In this document: piece by piece, positions 14,939 to 23,083 of the stretch
Position numbering within the stretch: the first letter of the stretch is position 1
How the letters are laid out: the number at the start of each line of letters is the position of its first letter
Origin: Myxococcales bacterium
Lineage (GTDB): Bacteria > Myxococcota_A > Polyangia > Haliangiales > Haliangiaceae
Length of the DNA stretch: 34,227 nucleotides
Direction of reading: 5' to 3'
NCBI GenBank assembly: GCA_016794545.1
Contig: JAEUJX010000481.1
Coordinates: 1-34,227 of the forward strand
Position numbers and translations under genes: made by a program
The notes under the pieces: model-generated
Databases searched by the model: none
The model's input: the letters and a program-made list of their open reading frames with translations, nothing else
Told to the model about the DNA's origin: nothing

Positions 14939-15829
14939 CTAGAAGCGACCGCTGGCCGCCAGACCGATCTGATCGTTGGTGATCAAAGGAGCGAAAGCCG
15001 TTCCATCGCTCACCTGCTCGCGGCGTGGCGCCGTGAAGTAGAGGATCGCGCCGGTCGTCGCGGTCGCGAGCCCGACGATGAACGTCGTGGTGCCGAAGAT
15101 CCGGAGGTTGTCCTTTGCCTTGTCCTGCTCGGCCATCGTCAGCGAGTCATCGAAGAACTTGTCGCGCTGGACGAGCCCGTAGACGCCCGTGAAGATCAGC
15201 GCGCCGACCCCGACCCCGGCCAGGATCAGCCCCCCGCGCCGGCGCCCCTTGCCCTTGTCCACGTAGACCGGCACGGCCGCCTCGGTCACCGATAGTGACA
15301 CGGTCCGGGTCTCGCCCTCGGCGATCGTCACCTTCTCGGTGACCTTCCGCATCCCGGGCGCCCGGGCGGTGATCTCGTGCTCGATCCGCGGGTCGATCTC
15401 CTTCTTGCCGTAGTCGGTCGGGCTGACCCGCTCGCCGTCGATCCGGACCTCGGCATCCGGGGGCGACACCTCGATCCGGATGCTCGGCACCCGCGGCTTG
15501 AGCTTGTCCATGTGCTCCTTGGCCGCCGCCTCGTACTCGTCCAGGTGCGCCTCGGCCGCGGCGTTCGCCGCCTTGCGGAACCAGGCGATCGACGTCGCGA
15601 TCCGATCGAGCTTCTCGTAGCAGAGCCCGAGGTTGAGCATGGTTCCGGTCGCGGTCGGATCGAGCCGGATCGCCGCCTCGAACCGCTCGCACGCCGCCTT
15701 CGGATCGTTCTTCGCCGTCAGGAGCTCGCGGCCCTCCGCGAACAGCTTGTCGGCCTGCTGCTGCGGGGTCTCGGCGAGCGCCGCCCCCGCCAGCACGCAC
15801 ACGAGGACAACCGCGCGGCCCATGCTCAT
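14939..15829 (-). CDS. TPR-PEGA membrane protein, downstream paralogue
   Basis: A 296-residue protein from the ATG at 15829. The GTG at 15844 would place charged residues ahead of the signal. After a signal peptide ('AVVLVCVLAGAALA') come TPR helices at ~22-105, with 'EGRELLTAKNDPKAACERFE' and 'RLDPTATGTMLNLGLCYEKL'. A PEGA-type beta domain follows at ~115-182 ('VSPPDAEVRIDGERV'), then two membrane helices at ~199-220 and ~245-265. The short end is 'QIGLAASGRF'. It has the same architecture and almost the same length as the neighbour encoded 22 bp upstream, so the pair arose by duplication. Such proteins are common next to Ser/Thr kinases in myxobacteria. The likely location is the envelope, with the TPR and PEGA parts outside the cytoplasm. 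No biochemical function is known. Confidence 0.8.
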   Translation of the reverse strand: MSMGRAVVLVCVLAGAALAETPQQQADKLFAEGRELLTAKNDPKAACERFEAAIRLDPTATGTMLNLGLCYEKLDRIATSIAWFRKAANAAAEAHLDEYEAAAKEHMDKLKPRVPSIRIEVSPPDAEVRIDGERVSPTDYGKKEIDPRIEHEITARAPGMRKVTEKVTIAEGETRTVSLSVTEAAVPVYVDKGKGRRRGGLILAGVGVGALIFTGVYGLVQRDKFFDDSLTMAEQDKAKDNLRIFGTTTFIVGLATATTGAILYFTAPRREQVSDGTAFAPLITNDQIGLAASGRF

Positions 15830-15851
15830 GGAGCGATCATACACGCGCGCG

Positions 15852-16757
15852 CTAGAAGCGGCCGACCGCCGCGAGCCCCGGCGCGCTCGGATCCAGCTGG
15901 GGAACCAGCGTCACGCCCGCGGCGCTCTCCCCACGCTCGCGTGGCGAGCGCAGCCACAGGTAGATCCCGACGCCCACGCCGGCGACGCCGATCGCGCCGA
16001 CCACGGTGCCGACCGTGCCGAGCGTGCGCCCGCTGCGGGTCGCCGACAGGCCCTCCGGATCGCAGGCGAGCTCCGCGTCGCAGTGCTCGTCACGCGCGGC
16101 GTTGTAGCGGCTGCGGCCGACCAGCCCGATGACGACACCGGTCGCGAACGTCACGCCGCCGCCGATCGTCACCAGCTTGCCGATGGTCCGGCGCGAGCTC
16201 ACGGTCACCGCCTGCTTCAGGGCCGGCACCTGGACGTCGCGGCGCTCGCCCTCGGCGATCCGGACGGTGTGCTCGAACGCCACGTGGTTCGGCGCGCTCA
16301 CCACCAGCACCCGCTCGCCCGGGTCGACCGGGATGTCGGCGAGCGACGCGATCACGCGCCCGTCGATCAGCACCTGCGTCCCCGGCAGGCTCTCCGCCAG
16401 CTGCACGGTCACGTGCGGCACGCGCCCGGCCACGGCCGCGAGGCGCTCCTCCGCCGCCGCGAGGTGATCCTTCGCCGCCTGCTCGCGCGCGCGATCGCGC
16501 GCCTCGGCGTACTTCGCCGCCGCCGAGGCGTAGCGGCCGAACTTCTCGTCACACAGCGCGACGTTGAGCAGCGTCCCGATCGCCTGCGGATTCAGCGCGT
16601 ACGACTCCGCCAGCTTCGCGCAGCCGGCGTGCAGGTCGGTCTTGAGCAGCGCGCGGCCCTCGGCGAACAGCGCGTCCGCGCGCCGGACCTTGTCCTCGTC
16701 GGCCGACGCGGTCGACGCGCCGAGCACGACGAGGATCGCGAGGGGCCGCGACGTCAT
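15852..16757 (-). CDS. TPR-PEGA membrane protein, kinase-proximal paralogue
   Basis: A 301-residue protein with a good ATG and signal peptide ('MTSRPLAILVVLGASTASA'). TPR helices occupy ~22-105 ('FAEGRALLKTDLHAGCAKLA', 'ALNPQAIGTLLNVALCDEKF'). A PEGA-like domain lies at ~113-180 ('LPGTQVLIDGRVIASLADIP', 'ERVLVVSAPNHVAFEH'). Two transmembrane helices at ~195-214 and ~247-269 flank a loop with two Cys ('EHCDAELACDPEG'). The C-terminus 'PGLAAVGRF' matches the motif of the downstream paralogue. It starts 24 bp after the kinase stop on the same strand. The three genes therefore probably form one transcript, and the kinase may act on or with these envelope sensors; this is inference from position only. 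Confidence 0.8.
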   Translation of the reverse strand: MTSRPLAILVVLGASTASADEDKVRRADALFAEGRALLKTDLHAGCAKLAESYALNPQAIGTLLNVALCDEKFGRYASAAAKYAEARDRAREQAAKDHLAAAEERLAAVAGRVPHVTVQLAESLPGTQVLIDGRVIASLADIPVDPGERVLVVSAPNHVAFEHTVRIAEGERRDVQVPALKQAVTVSSRRTIGKLVTIGGGVTFATGVVIGLVGRSRYNAARDEHCDAELACDPEGLSATRSGRTLGTVGTVVGAIGVAGVGVGIYLWLRSPRERGESAAGVTLVPQLDPSAPGLAAVGRF

Positions 16758-16781
16758 GCGCGCATTCTAAGCGAGGCGCCG

Positions 16782-18416
16782 CTACTTCTTGCAGTCTTCG
16801 GCGTGCGCGTTGTCGAACGGATCGCACTTCTTGGCCGGCTTGGTCTCGGCCGAGGGCTTGATCGACGTCTCGGCGCTGCCCTTCGCCGTGGTCCTGGTCG
16901 ACGGAGTCGTCTTCACGCCCTTGCCGGTGCCCTTGCCCGCGGTGCCCTTGCTCGCGCCCTTCCTGACGATCGCGGCCTTCGTCTCGGGCGGCGTCGTCTC
17001 GGGCGGCGTCGTCTCGGGCGGCGTCGTCTCGGCGGGCCCGGTCTCCGCGGGCTCGGTCGCGGCGGGCGCCGTCGCCTTGGCCTCGACGGGCTTCGCCTCG
17101 CCGGGTGACGGCGTGCTCGTCGTCGCGGTCTCCGGCTTCACGCCGCCGCTGTCGTCCGACGTCGCCGTGGCCTGCGCGTCGTCCCCGCCCCCGCCGCCCG
17201 ACAGCGCGATGCCGATGCCCGCGCCCCCGACGAGCAGCGCGATCACGAGCCCGACCCACACGCCGGTGCGCGTTCGCCGGAGCGTGGGCTCCGGTGGGAT
17301 GTACACGGGCGCGCTCCCCGGCCCGCCGAGCGGCGCCGGGACCGGCGTGTGGTGAAGCGGGCGCGGTGCGGCGGTCGACGGTTCGCTGCCGCCGTGCCAC
17401 GGCACGCGGATCGGCTGGCTCGCGCTGCCGTCGCGCACGTGGTTCGGCACCGAGCGCTGGCCGGCGCCGGTGGACGGGCCGTCCCAGTTCCCGTCGGAGA
17501 CCGAGCGGCGCAGCATGCGCTGCATGCGCTCGACGAGCAGCGACGCCTGGTGCGGATCGGCGACGAACGGCACCAGGTCGCGCGCGAAGTCGGCCATCGT
17601 CGGATAGCGCTGCTCCGGCGACTTCGCGAGGCAGCGCAGCACGACCTGCTGGAGCTCGGGCGGCGTGTGCAGCATCGGCGACGGCGGATCGACCGCGACC
17701 TTCACGCACATCTCGGAGAACGACTCGGCCTCGAACGGCTTGCGCCCCTCGAGCAGCTCGTACATCACGCTGCCGAGCGACCAGATGTCCGTGCGCGCGT
17801 CGACCAGGCGCGCCGAGCGCATCTGCTCCGGGCTCATGTACGCCGGCGTCCCGAGCAGCGACTGCGTCTGCGTCAGGTGCATGTCGGTGCCCATCGTCGA
17901 CTTCGAGATCCCGAAGTCGAGCACCTTGATGAGCGCCGTCCCATCGGGCCGCCACGTCACGAACAGGTTCGTCGGCTTGATGTCGCGGTGGACGATGCCG
18001 AGCGAGTGCGCCTCCGCGAGCGCCTCCGCGGTCTGGAGCATCAGATCGCACGCCCACGGGATCGCGAGCTTGCCGCGGTCGCTGATCAGCGCCCCGAGGT
18101 CCATGCCCTCGAGGAACTCCATCACCATGTACGGCGTGCCGTTCTCCAGCGCGCCGACGTCGGAGACGTGCGCGACGTACTCGCTGCGCAGCTTCGCGGC
18201 GGCCTGCGCCTCGCGCATGAACCGCTCGACCGCGTCCTGATCGGCGAGGACGTCCTGCCGCAGCATCTTGATCGCGAGCCGCTGGTTCAGCTGGAGGTGC
18301 GTGCACTCCGCGACCACGCCCATGCCGCCCTGCCCCAGGATCGACTCGATCCGGTACTTGCCCAGGAACACCTGGCCGATGCGGACGGCGTCCGCTGGAC
18401 GTGGGGTCTGGGCCAC
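16782..18416 (-). CDS. Membrane-anchored Ser/Thr protein kinase (Hanks type)
   Basis: A 544-residue protein with a GTG start at 18416. The kinase domain spans ~21-285. It has the glycine loop 'GQGGMGVV' (28-35), the ATP-binding Lys in 'LAIKML' (K50), the catalytic loop 'HRDIKPTN' (143-150, Asp 145), 'DFGIS' (167-171) and the activation-segment end 'GTPAYMSPEQM'. All catalytic residues are present, and the HRD arginine indicates activation-loop phosphorylation. A Pro-rich linker precedes one membrane helix (~386-406). The extracytoplasmic tail is Thr/Pro/Lys-rich with a threefold 'TTPPE' repeat and ends with two Cys ('CDPFDNAHAEDCKK'). It lacks PASTA repeats, so it is not a PknB-type wall sensor. 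It lies between pyk and two TPR-PEGA genes on the same strand. Confidence 0.93.
   Translation of the reverse strand: MAQTPRPADAVRIGQVFLGKYRIESILGQGGMGVVAECTHLQLNQRLAIKMLRQDVLADQDAVERFMREAQAAAKLRSEYVAHVSDVGALENGTPYMVMEFLEGMDLGALISDRGKLAIPWACDLMLQTAEALAEAHSLGIVHRDIKPTNLFVTWRPDGTALIKVLDFGISKSTMGTDMHLTQTQSLLGTPAYMSPEQMRSARLVDARTDIWSLGSVMYELLEGRKPFEAESFSEMCVKVAVDPPSPMLHTPPELQQVVLRCLAKSPEQRYPTMADFARDLVPFVADPHQASLLVERMQRMLRRSVSDGNWDGPSTGAGQRSVPNHVRDGSASQPIRVPWHGGSEPSTAAPRPLHHTPVPAPLGGPGSAPVYIPPEPTLRRTRTGVWVGLVIALLVGGAGIGIALSGGGGGDDAQATATSDDSGGVKPETATTSTPSPGEAKPVEAKATAPAATEPAETGPAETTPPETTPPETTPPETKAAIVRKGASKGTAGKGTGKGVKTTPSTRTTAKGSAETSIKPSAETKPAKKCDPFDNAHAEDCKK
16981..17025. repeat. Three tandem 15-bp copies inside the kinase tail
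   Basis: The unit GTCTCGGGCGGCGTC occurs three times in succession, at 16981, 16996 and 17011, without mismatch. It encodes the Thr/Pro/Glu pentapeptide repeat of the kinase's extracytoplasmic tail. The copies are identical at the base level and a multiple of three, so copy number could vary without breaking the frame. Confidence 0.85.
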
Positions 18417-18492
18417 CGCGTAAAAAGGGTAGCGTGCCCGACGTCGGGGCTCAACCTCCGCGGCCTCCGGCGGAAGGTAGGCAGGTGCACAC

Positions 18493-19908
18493 TCAGTGCT
18501 GGATCTGGTGGATCTTCAGCACGTTGGTCTGCACGCCCGATCCCACGGGGACCGCCATCGTGATGAGGACGTTCTCCCCCGGGAGTGCGAGGTTACGCTC
18601 GATCAGCGTCGCCTCCACGCGGTCGATCAGCTCCTCCGTCGAGGCCGACGGTCCGATCAGGACCGGGGTCACGCCCCATACGAGCGCGAGCCGCCGGTAG
18701 GCGACCTCGTCCGTCGTCAGCGCCACGATGTTCGCCTCGGGCCGGTACTCCGAGATCAGGCGCGACGCGCCGCCCGAGTCGGACACGCTGACGATCGTGC
18801 GCAGCTTCATCACCTTCGCCGCGGTGTACGCGGCGTGGGCGATCGCGTTGGTCGAGTGCGCGATCTGGATGTCGGGGATCTCGAGGTCCGCCTTGTAGTA
18901 CGCGCTCTTCTCGATCTCGTCGATGATGCGCGCCATCGTGCGCACCGCCTCGACCGGGTGCACGCCGCTCGCGGTCTCGCCCGACAGCATCAGCGCGTCG
19001 GTCGCGTCGAGCACCGCGTTCGCGACGTCCGAGGCCTCGGCGCGCGTCGGCCGCGGCTGCGTGATCATCGACTCGAGCATCTGCGTCGCGGTGATCACGA
19101 GCTTCCCGCGCTTGTTGGTCTCCTCGATGATCCGCTTCTGCCACAGCGGGACCTTCTCCGGCCCCATCTCGACGCCGAGGTCGCCGCGCGCCACCATGCA
19201 GCCATCGGCGACGTCGATGATGTCGCCGAGCCGCTCGAGCGCCTGCGGCTTCTCGATCTTCGCGATCACCGGGATCGACACGTTGTCGACCGTCAGGAGG
19301 CGCTTGGCCTCGATGACGTCCTCGGCGCGCCGCACGAACGACAGCGCGACGTAGTCGACGGCGTGGCGCAGCGCGAACCCGATGTCCGTGCGGTCCTTCT
19401 CGGACAGCGCGGGCGCGCTGACCTCGACCCCGGGGAGGTTGATGCCCTTCTTGTCCTTCAGGATGCCGCCGGCCACGACGACCGTGCGGACCTCCTTGCC
19501 GTCGACCCCGGTGACCACCAGCGACAGGTAGCCGTCGTCGAGCAGGATGTGGTCCCCGACCTTCACGTCGTTCGGCAGCATCTGGTAGCTCGTCGACACG
19601 CGCTTCTCGTCGCCGAGGATCTGCTCGGTGGTGATCACGAGCTCGGCGCCGGGCCTCAGCTCGACGGCACCGTTCTGCACCTTGCCGACGCGGATCTTCG
19701 GCCCCTGGAGGTCGAGCAGCGCGGCGATCGCCTTGCCGCGGCGCTCGGCCTCGGCCCGGACGATCTGCAACATCCTCGCGTGATCGTCGTGACTACCGTG
19801 CGAGAAGTTCAGACGCGCGACGCTCATCCCGGCGTCGATCAGCTCTCCGATCTTCTCCGGCGTCGACGAGGCGGGCCCCAGCGTGCAGACGATCTTCGCG
19901 CGCGGCAT
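18493..19908 (-). CDS. pyk: Pyruvate kinase
   Basis: A full-length 471-residue pyruvate kinase, catalysing phosphoenolpyruvate plus ADP to pyruvate plus ATP in the last step of glycolysis. It has the N-terminal '[19 protein letters not shown]', the substrate-binding '[13 protein letters not shown]', '[12 protein letters not shown]', the active-site signature '[11 protein letters not shown]' with the catalytic Lys, the metal-binding Glu and Asp region '[11 protein letters not shown]', and 'MLSGETASG'. The C-terminal regulatory domain is complete to '[18 protein letters not shown]'. The ATG at 19908 begins two residues before the conserved 'AKIVCT', so no other start is likely. No Shine-Dalgarno is visible. 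It is 76 bp upstream of the kinase gene on the same strand and may be cotranscribed with it. Confidence 0.97.
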   Translation of the reverse strand: MPRAKIVCTLGPASSTPEKIGELIDAGMSVARLNFSHGSHDDHARMLQIVRAEAERRGKAIAALLDLQGPKIRVGKVQNGAVELRPGAELVITTEQILGDEKRVSTSYQMLPNDVKVGDHILLDDGYLSLVVTGVDGKEVRTVVVAGGILKDKKGINLPGVEVSAPALSEKDRTDIGFALRHAVDYVALSFVRRAEDVIEAKRLLTVDNVSIPVIAKIEKPQALERLGDIIDVADGCMVARGDLGVEMGPEKVPLWQKRIIEETNKRGKLVITATQMLESMITQPRPTRAEASDVANAVLDATDALMLSGETASGVHPVEAVRTMARIIDEIEKSAYYKADLEIPDIQIAHSTNAIAHAAYTAAKVMKLRTIVSVSDSGGASRLISEYRPEANIVALTTDEVAYRRLALVWGVTPVLIGPSASTEELIDRVEATLIERNLALPGENVLITMAVPVGSGVQTNVLKIHQIQH

Positions 19909-19994
19909 TGTGAGGTGGGGAGTAGCACAAGTTCATGATCCGCCAGACGTTCCGGCTTGCCGAATGACAGGGGGCTCGGCTATGACGCCGCACC
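19909..19994. promoter_or_regulatory. Divergent intergenic region, pyk / nucleotidase operon
   Basis: An 86-bp gap between the divergent pyruvate kinase and nucleotidase genes must carry both promoters. It is locally less GC-rich than the flanking genes ('GTAGCACAAGTTCATGATC'). I cannot identify convincing -10 or -35 boxes. Confidence 0.3.
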
Positions 19995-21866
19995 ATGTTC
20001 CGTTCGTTCGCCTCGGGGTGCAGCGCGACTGCATTGGCGGTGGCGGCCCTGTCGGCCTGCACCGTCGACAAGCCGCAGCCGAACCTCGTCGGGCAGGACA
20101 TCCGCCTGACCCTCATCCACACGTCGGACATCCACTCGCGGCTGTTCCCGTACAACTTCATCCCGAACACGTTCGACCAGGGCTACGGCCTGCTCCCCGC
20201 GAACGCGCCGTTCGGCGGCATCGCGCGGATCTCGACCCTCGTGAAGGACATCCGCGGCACCTCGTCGCGCTCGCTGTGGCTCGACTCCGGCGACTGCTTC
20301 CAGGGCGCGCCGGTGTTCAACCAGTTCAAGGGCGAGGCCGAGATGCGCTCGCTCTCGCTCGCCGGCATGGACGGCGCGGTGATCGGCAACCACGAGTTCG
20401 ACCTCGGCGCCCGCAACCTGTTCGACAAGATCGACAACTTCGCGTCGTTCCCGCTGCTCGCCGCGAACTACGCCTGGGACGATCCGCCGCCGGGCGCGGT
20501 CGACCCGAACGGCCGCTCGCTGCGCGACGTGGTCTCGCCGTTCGCGATGTACAACATCGACGGCCTGAAGGTCACCGTCATCGGCATGGCCAACACCTCG
20601 ACGATCACGTCGATCTTCGAGGGCGGCAACTCGCTCGGCTTCCGGCCGATCGCCGACAAGGACGCGCTCGAGAGCTGGGTGCGGATCCTGCGCCCGGTGT
20701 CCGACGTGATCATCGTGGTCTCGCACCTCGGCCTCGAGGAAGACGAGGACCTGACCGCGTCGCAGGTCGACGATCCGAACACCGCGCTGCCGCTGCAGGG
20801 CGTGGATCTGATCCTCGGCGGTCACCTTCACATCGTCACGAACCCGCCGAAGATCGTCACGAACGACGACGAGGGTCACCAGACCGTCGTCGTGCACTCG
20901 GGCGCGTTCGCGAAGTTCGTCGGCCGGCTCGACGTCGTCGTCCGCGTCGGCGACTCCAACGGCGATCCGGATCGCCGCAGCCGCATCACGAGCTTCACGT
21001 ACACGAACATCCCGGTCGACTCGAAGATCAACGACGACCCGGCGGTCGCGAACCTCATGTGGCCGTACTCGGTGAAGATCAACCAGGAGATCGATCTGAA
21101 CGGCGTGTTCTCGTACGTGAACCCCACGCCGGCCGGCACCAAGATCACGCGCAACGATCTCTCCGGCGGCGACAGCCAGCTCGGCAACCTCGTCGCCCGC
21201 TCGATGCAGCTCCAGGAGGGCGTCGAGGCCGAGTTCGCGATCACGAACTCGCTCGGCATCCGCGCCGACTTCGAGCGCGGGCCGCTGACGATCGAGCAGA
21301 TGTACAACGTGTTCCCGTTCGAGAACTCGATCACGGTGATGTACCTGTCGGGCCAGGAGGTCCAGGACACGCTCGACTTCGTCGCCCGCAGGAGCGCGAC
21401 GCGCGGCTGCCGCACGCAGGCGCAGGTCTCCGGCATCGCGTTCGACATGGTGTGCAGCGGCGACTGCGGCACGTTCGAGGGAGAGCCGGTCCGCGCGTGC
21501 GCGAAGAACATCCACCTCGGCGACAACTGCCGCAAGGACGGCAACCCCGACGGCCCGATCGATCCGAGCAGGTGCGCGAAGCTCGACCTCGCGAGCCTGT
21601 ACCGCGTCGCGGTCAACGACTACATCGCGGCGGGCGGCTCCGGCTTCGAGGTGCTGAAGCGCAACACCTCGAAGCAGGACACCGGCATCTCGCTGCGCGA
21701 CGGCCTGCGCGTGTTCCTGAACCGCCAGACCAAGTGCACGGATCAGATCGACGAGACCGACAAGCAGGTGCCGCCGCGCAAGGTCGTCGAGCGCTACGGC
21801 AACATCTCGTGCCTCACCGAGGCCAACGAGAAGCACGACGGCCGCATCCGCCCGGTGTTCGAGTGA
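19995..21866 (+). CDS. 5'-nucleotidase/UshA-family metallophosphoesterase lipoprotein, first copy
   Basis: A 623-residue lipoprotein (signal 'ALAVAALSAC', Cys 22). The N-terminal calcineurin-like phosphoesterase domain has its dimetal motifs in order: 'HTSDIHSRL' (D45, H47), 'LDSGDCFQG', 'GNHEFDLG' (131-138), 'VSHLG' and 'GGHLH' (~275-279). The C-terminal 5'-nucleotidase domain has 'NSLGIRADFERGPLTIEQMY', 'VFPFENSITVMYLSG' and the substrate motif 'NDYIAAGGSGFEVL'. A Cys-rich insertion (at least seven Cys around residues 470-540) is unusual and suggests disulfide bonds outside the cytoplasm. The family hydrolyses nucleotides, UDP-sugars or related phosphoesters; the substrate here is open. Its stop overlaps the next start by one base (TGATG), and it heads an operon ending in an outer-membrane barrel. 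Confidence 0.92.
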   Translation: MFRSFASGCSATALAVAALSACTVDKPQPNLVGQDIRLTLIHTSDIHSRLFPYNFIPNTFDQGYGLLPANAPFGGIARISTLVKDIRGTSSRSLWLDSGDCFQGAPVFNQFKGEAEMRSLSLAGMDGAVIGNHEFDLGARNLFDKIDNFASFPLLAANYAWDDPPPGAVDPNGRSLRDVVSPFAMYNIDGLKVTVIGMANTSTITSIFEGGNSLGFRPIADKDALESWVRILRPVSDVIIVVSHLGLEEDEDLTASQVDDPNTALPLQGVDLILGGHLHIVTNPPKIVTNDDEGHQTVVVHSGAFAKFVGRLDVVVRVGDSNGDPDRRSRITSFTYTNIPVDSKINDDPAVANLMWPYSVKINQEIDLNGVFSYVNPTPAGTKITRNDLSGGDSQLGNLVARSMQLQEGVEAEFAITNSLGIRADFERGPLTIEQMYNVFPFENSITVMYLSGQEVQDTLDFVARRSATRGCRTQAQVSGIAFDMVCSGDCGTFEGEPVRACAKNIHLGDNCRKDGNPDGPIDPSRCAKLDLASLYRVAVNDYIAAGGSGFEVLKRNTSKQDTGISLRDGLRVFLNRQTKCTDQIDETDKQVPPRKVVERYGNISCLTEANEKHDGRIRPVFE

Positions 21867-23083
21867 TGGCCATGAAGACCCTGGTCCCTGCCCTGCTGCT
21901 GCTCGGTGCGTGCACCGAGATGAAGGACGGCATCGAAGGCACGCAGTCGCTGCAGGTCCAGCTGATCTCGCCGGCGAACGGTGGCTCGTCCACCCAGCGC
22001 CTGATGGACAGCCAGCGGGCGCTGACGATCGACGTGACCGCGCTCGGTCCCGACGGCGAGGTCGACACCTCGTTCGACCGCGACGTGCAGGTCTACGCGC
22101 AGTTCCTCGGCACGCTGACGCCATCGCTCTCCGATCCGCCGCTGACGTCCTTCCGCGTCACCGGCGGCAAGGCGACGGGCAAGGCGGTGATGCTGCCAGC
22201 CGCCTACGGTCCGACGACGCTGTGGATCGACGACGGCAAGAGCGCGGACCCGACGTTCGCGACCGGCACGTCGCCGACCCTGTGGTACCGCGACCCGTTC
22301 ATCGTCGACCTGCAGACGCCGCGCAGCGAGACCGCGCTCGACGCGCTGTCCTCGATCCCGCTCGAGAACAAGCAGGTCACGGTGACCACGTCGCGCTACA
22401 GCGCGCGCGGCCGGCTCGTCGTCACGAGCGTGTTCTCGCAGGGCTACACGGTGTCCGACGTGCAGTGCGCCGACGACGCGGGCACCCCGCCGTGCACCTC
22501 GCAGGCGTACGACCACGCGATGATCTTCTCGTTCTCGGCACCGCGCGGCGAGCACGGCGAGCCGATCGTCCGGGGCCAGACCATCCGCGGCTTCGCGGGC
22601 GGCCTCGCCGAGTTCAACGGCCTCACCGAGCTCGGCTTCCCGCGCACGTACACCTCCGAGAACGAACAGGTCGACCCGCGCCGCGAGCCGGCGCCTGTGG
22701 TCGCCGACCTCGAGACCACGGTGACGCCGGAGACCTGGTTCGATCAGCTGAACGCGCCCGGCGGCGGGATGATCAACTTCGAGCGCAACGAGGCGGGTCT
22801 CATCCAGATCAACAACGCCAAGGTCTGCGACGTCACCAACGACAACGACTACCGGACCTACAAGCAGTGGAAGCTCGACCCCGCGGGCGTCGGCGGAAAC
22901 TGCATGGGCAACCGCAAGGTGATCAACGTGATCACCGCGGGCACCGTCTCCGAGATCGATCCGCCCGCGCTCGCGGGTCGCACGTTCGCGAAGGTCGTCG
23001 GCGTCCTGCGGCCGGTGAACATCGGCACGTTCAACGTCTGGATCATCTACCCGCGCTCGAGCGCTGACCTGGTTCTGCAATGA
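21866..23083 (+). CDS. Lipoprotein of unknown function in the nucleotidase operon
   Basis: A 405-residue protein starting at the ATG of the TGATG overlap (21866; a second ATG two codons on is equally possible). It has a clear lipobox 'LLLLGAC' (Cys 16). The mature protein is predicted to be mostly beta-strand, with Ig-like segments ('ALTIDVTALGPDGEVDTSFD', 'VQVYAQFLGTL', 'FRVTGGKATGKAVM') in the first ~130 residues. The rest contains 'VTVTTSRYSARGRLVVTSVF', a region with paired Cys, and a closing strand 'NIGTFNVWIIYPRSSADLVL'. No family is recognised with confidence. Overlaps at both ends with a nucleotidase and an outer-membrane barrel suggest that the three products work together at the outer membrane. 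Confidence 0.8.
   Translation: MAMKTLVPALLLLGACTEMKDGIEGTQSLQVQLISPANGGSSTQRLMDSQRALTIDVTALGPDGEVDTSFDRDVQVYAQFLGTLTPSLSDPPLTSFRVTGGKATGKAVMLPAAYGPTTLWIDDGKSADPTFATGTSPTLWYRDPFIVDLQTPRSETALDALSSIPLENKQVTVTTSRYSARGRLVVTSVFSQGYTVSDVQCADDAGTPPCTSQAYDHAMIFSFSAPRGEHGEPIVRGQTIRGFAGGLAEFNGLTELGFPRTYTSENEQVDPRREPAPVVADLETTVTPETWFDQLNAPGGGMINFERNEAGLIQINNAKVCDVTNDNDYRTYKQWKLDPAGVGGNCMGNRKVINVITAGTVSEIDPPALAGRTFAKVVGVLRPVNIGTFNVWIIYPRSSADLVLQ

Noticed and set aside
18417-18492. Terminator between pyk and the kinase gene
   Set aside because: The short TCCGC/GCGGA inverted repeat is weak, and no T-tract follows, so I do not call it.
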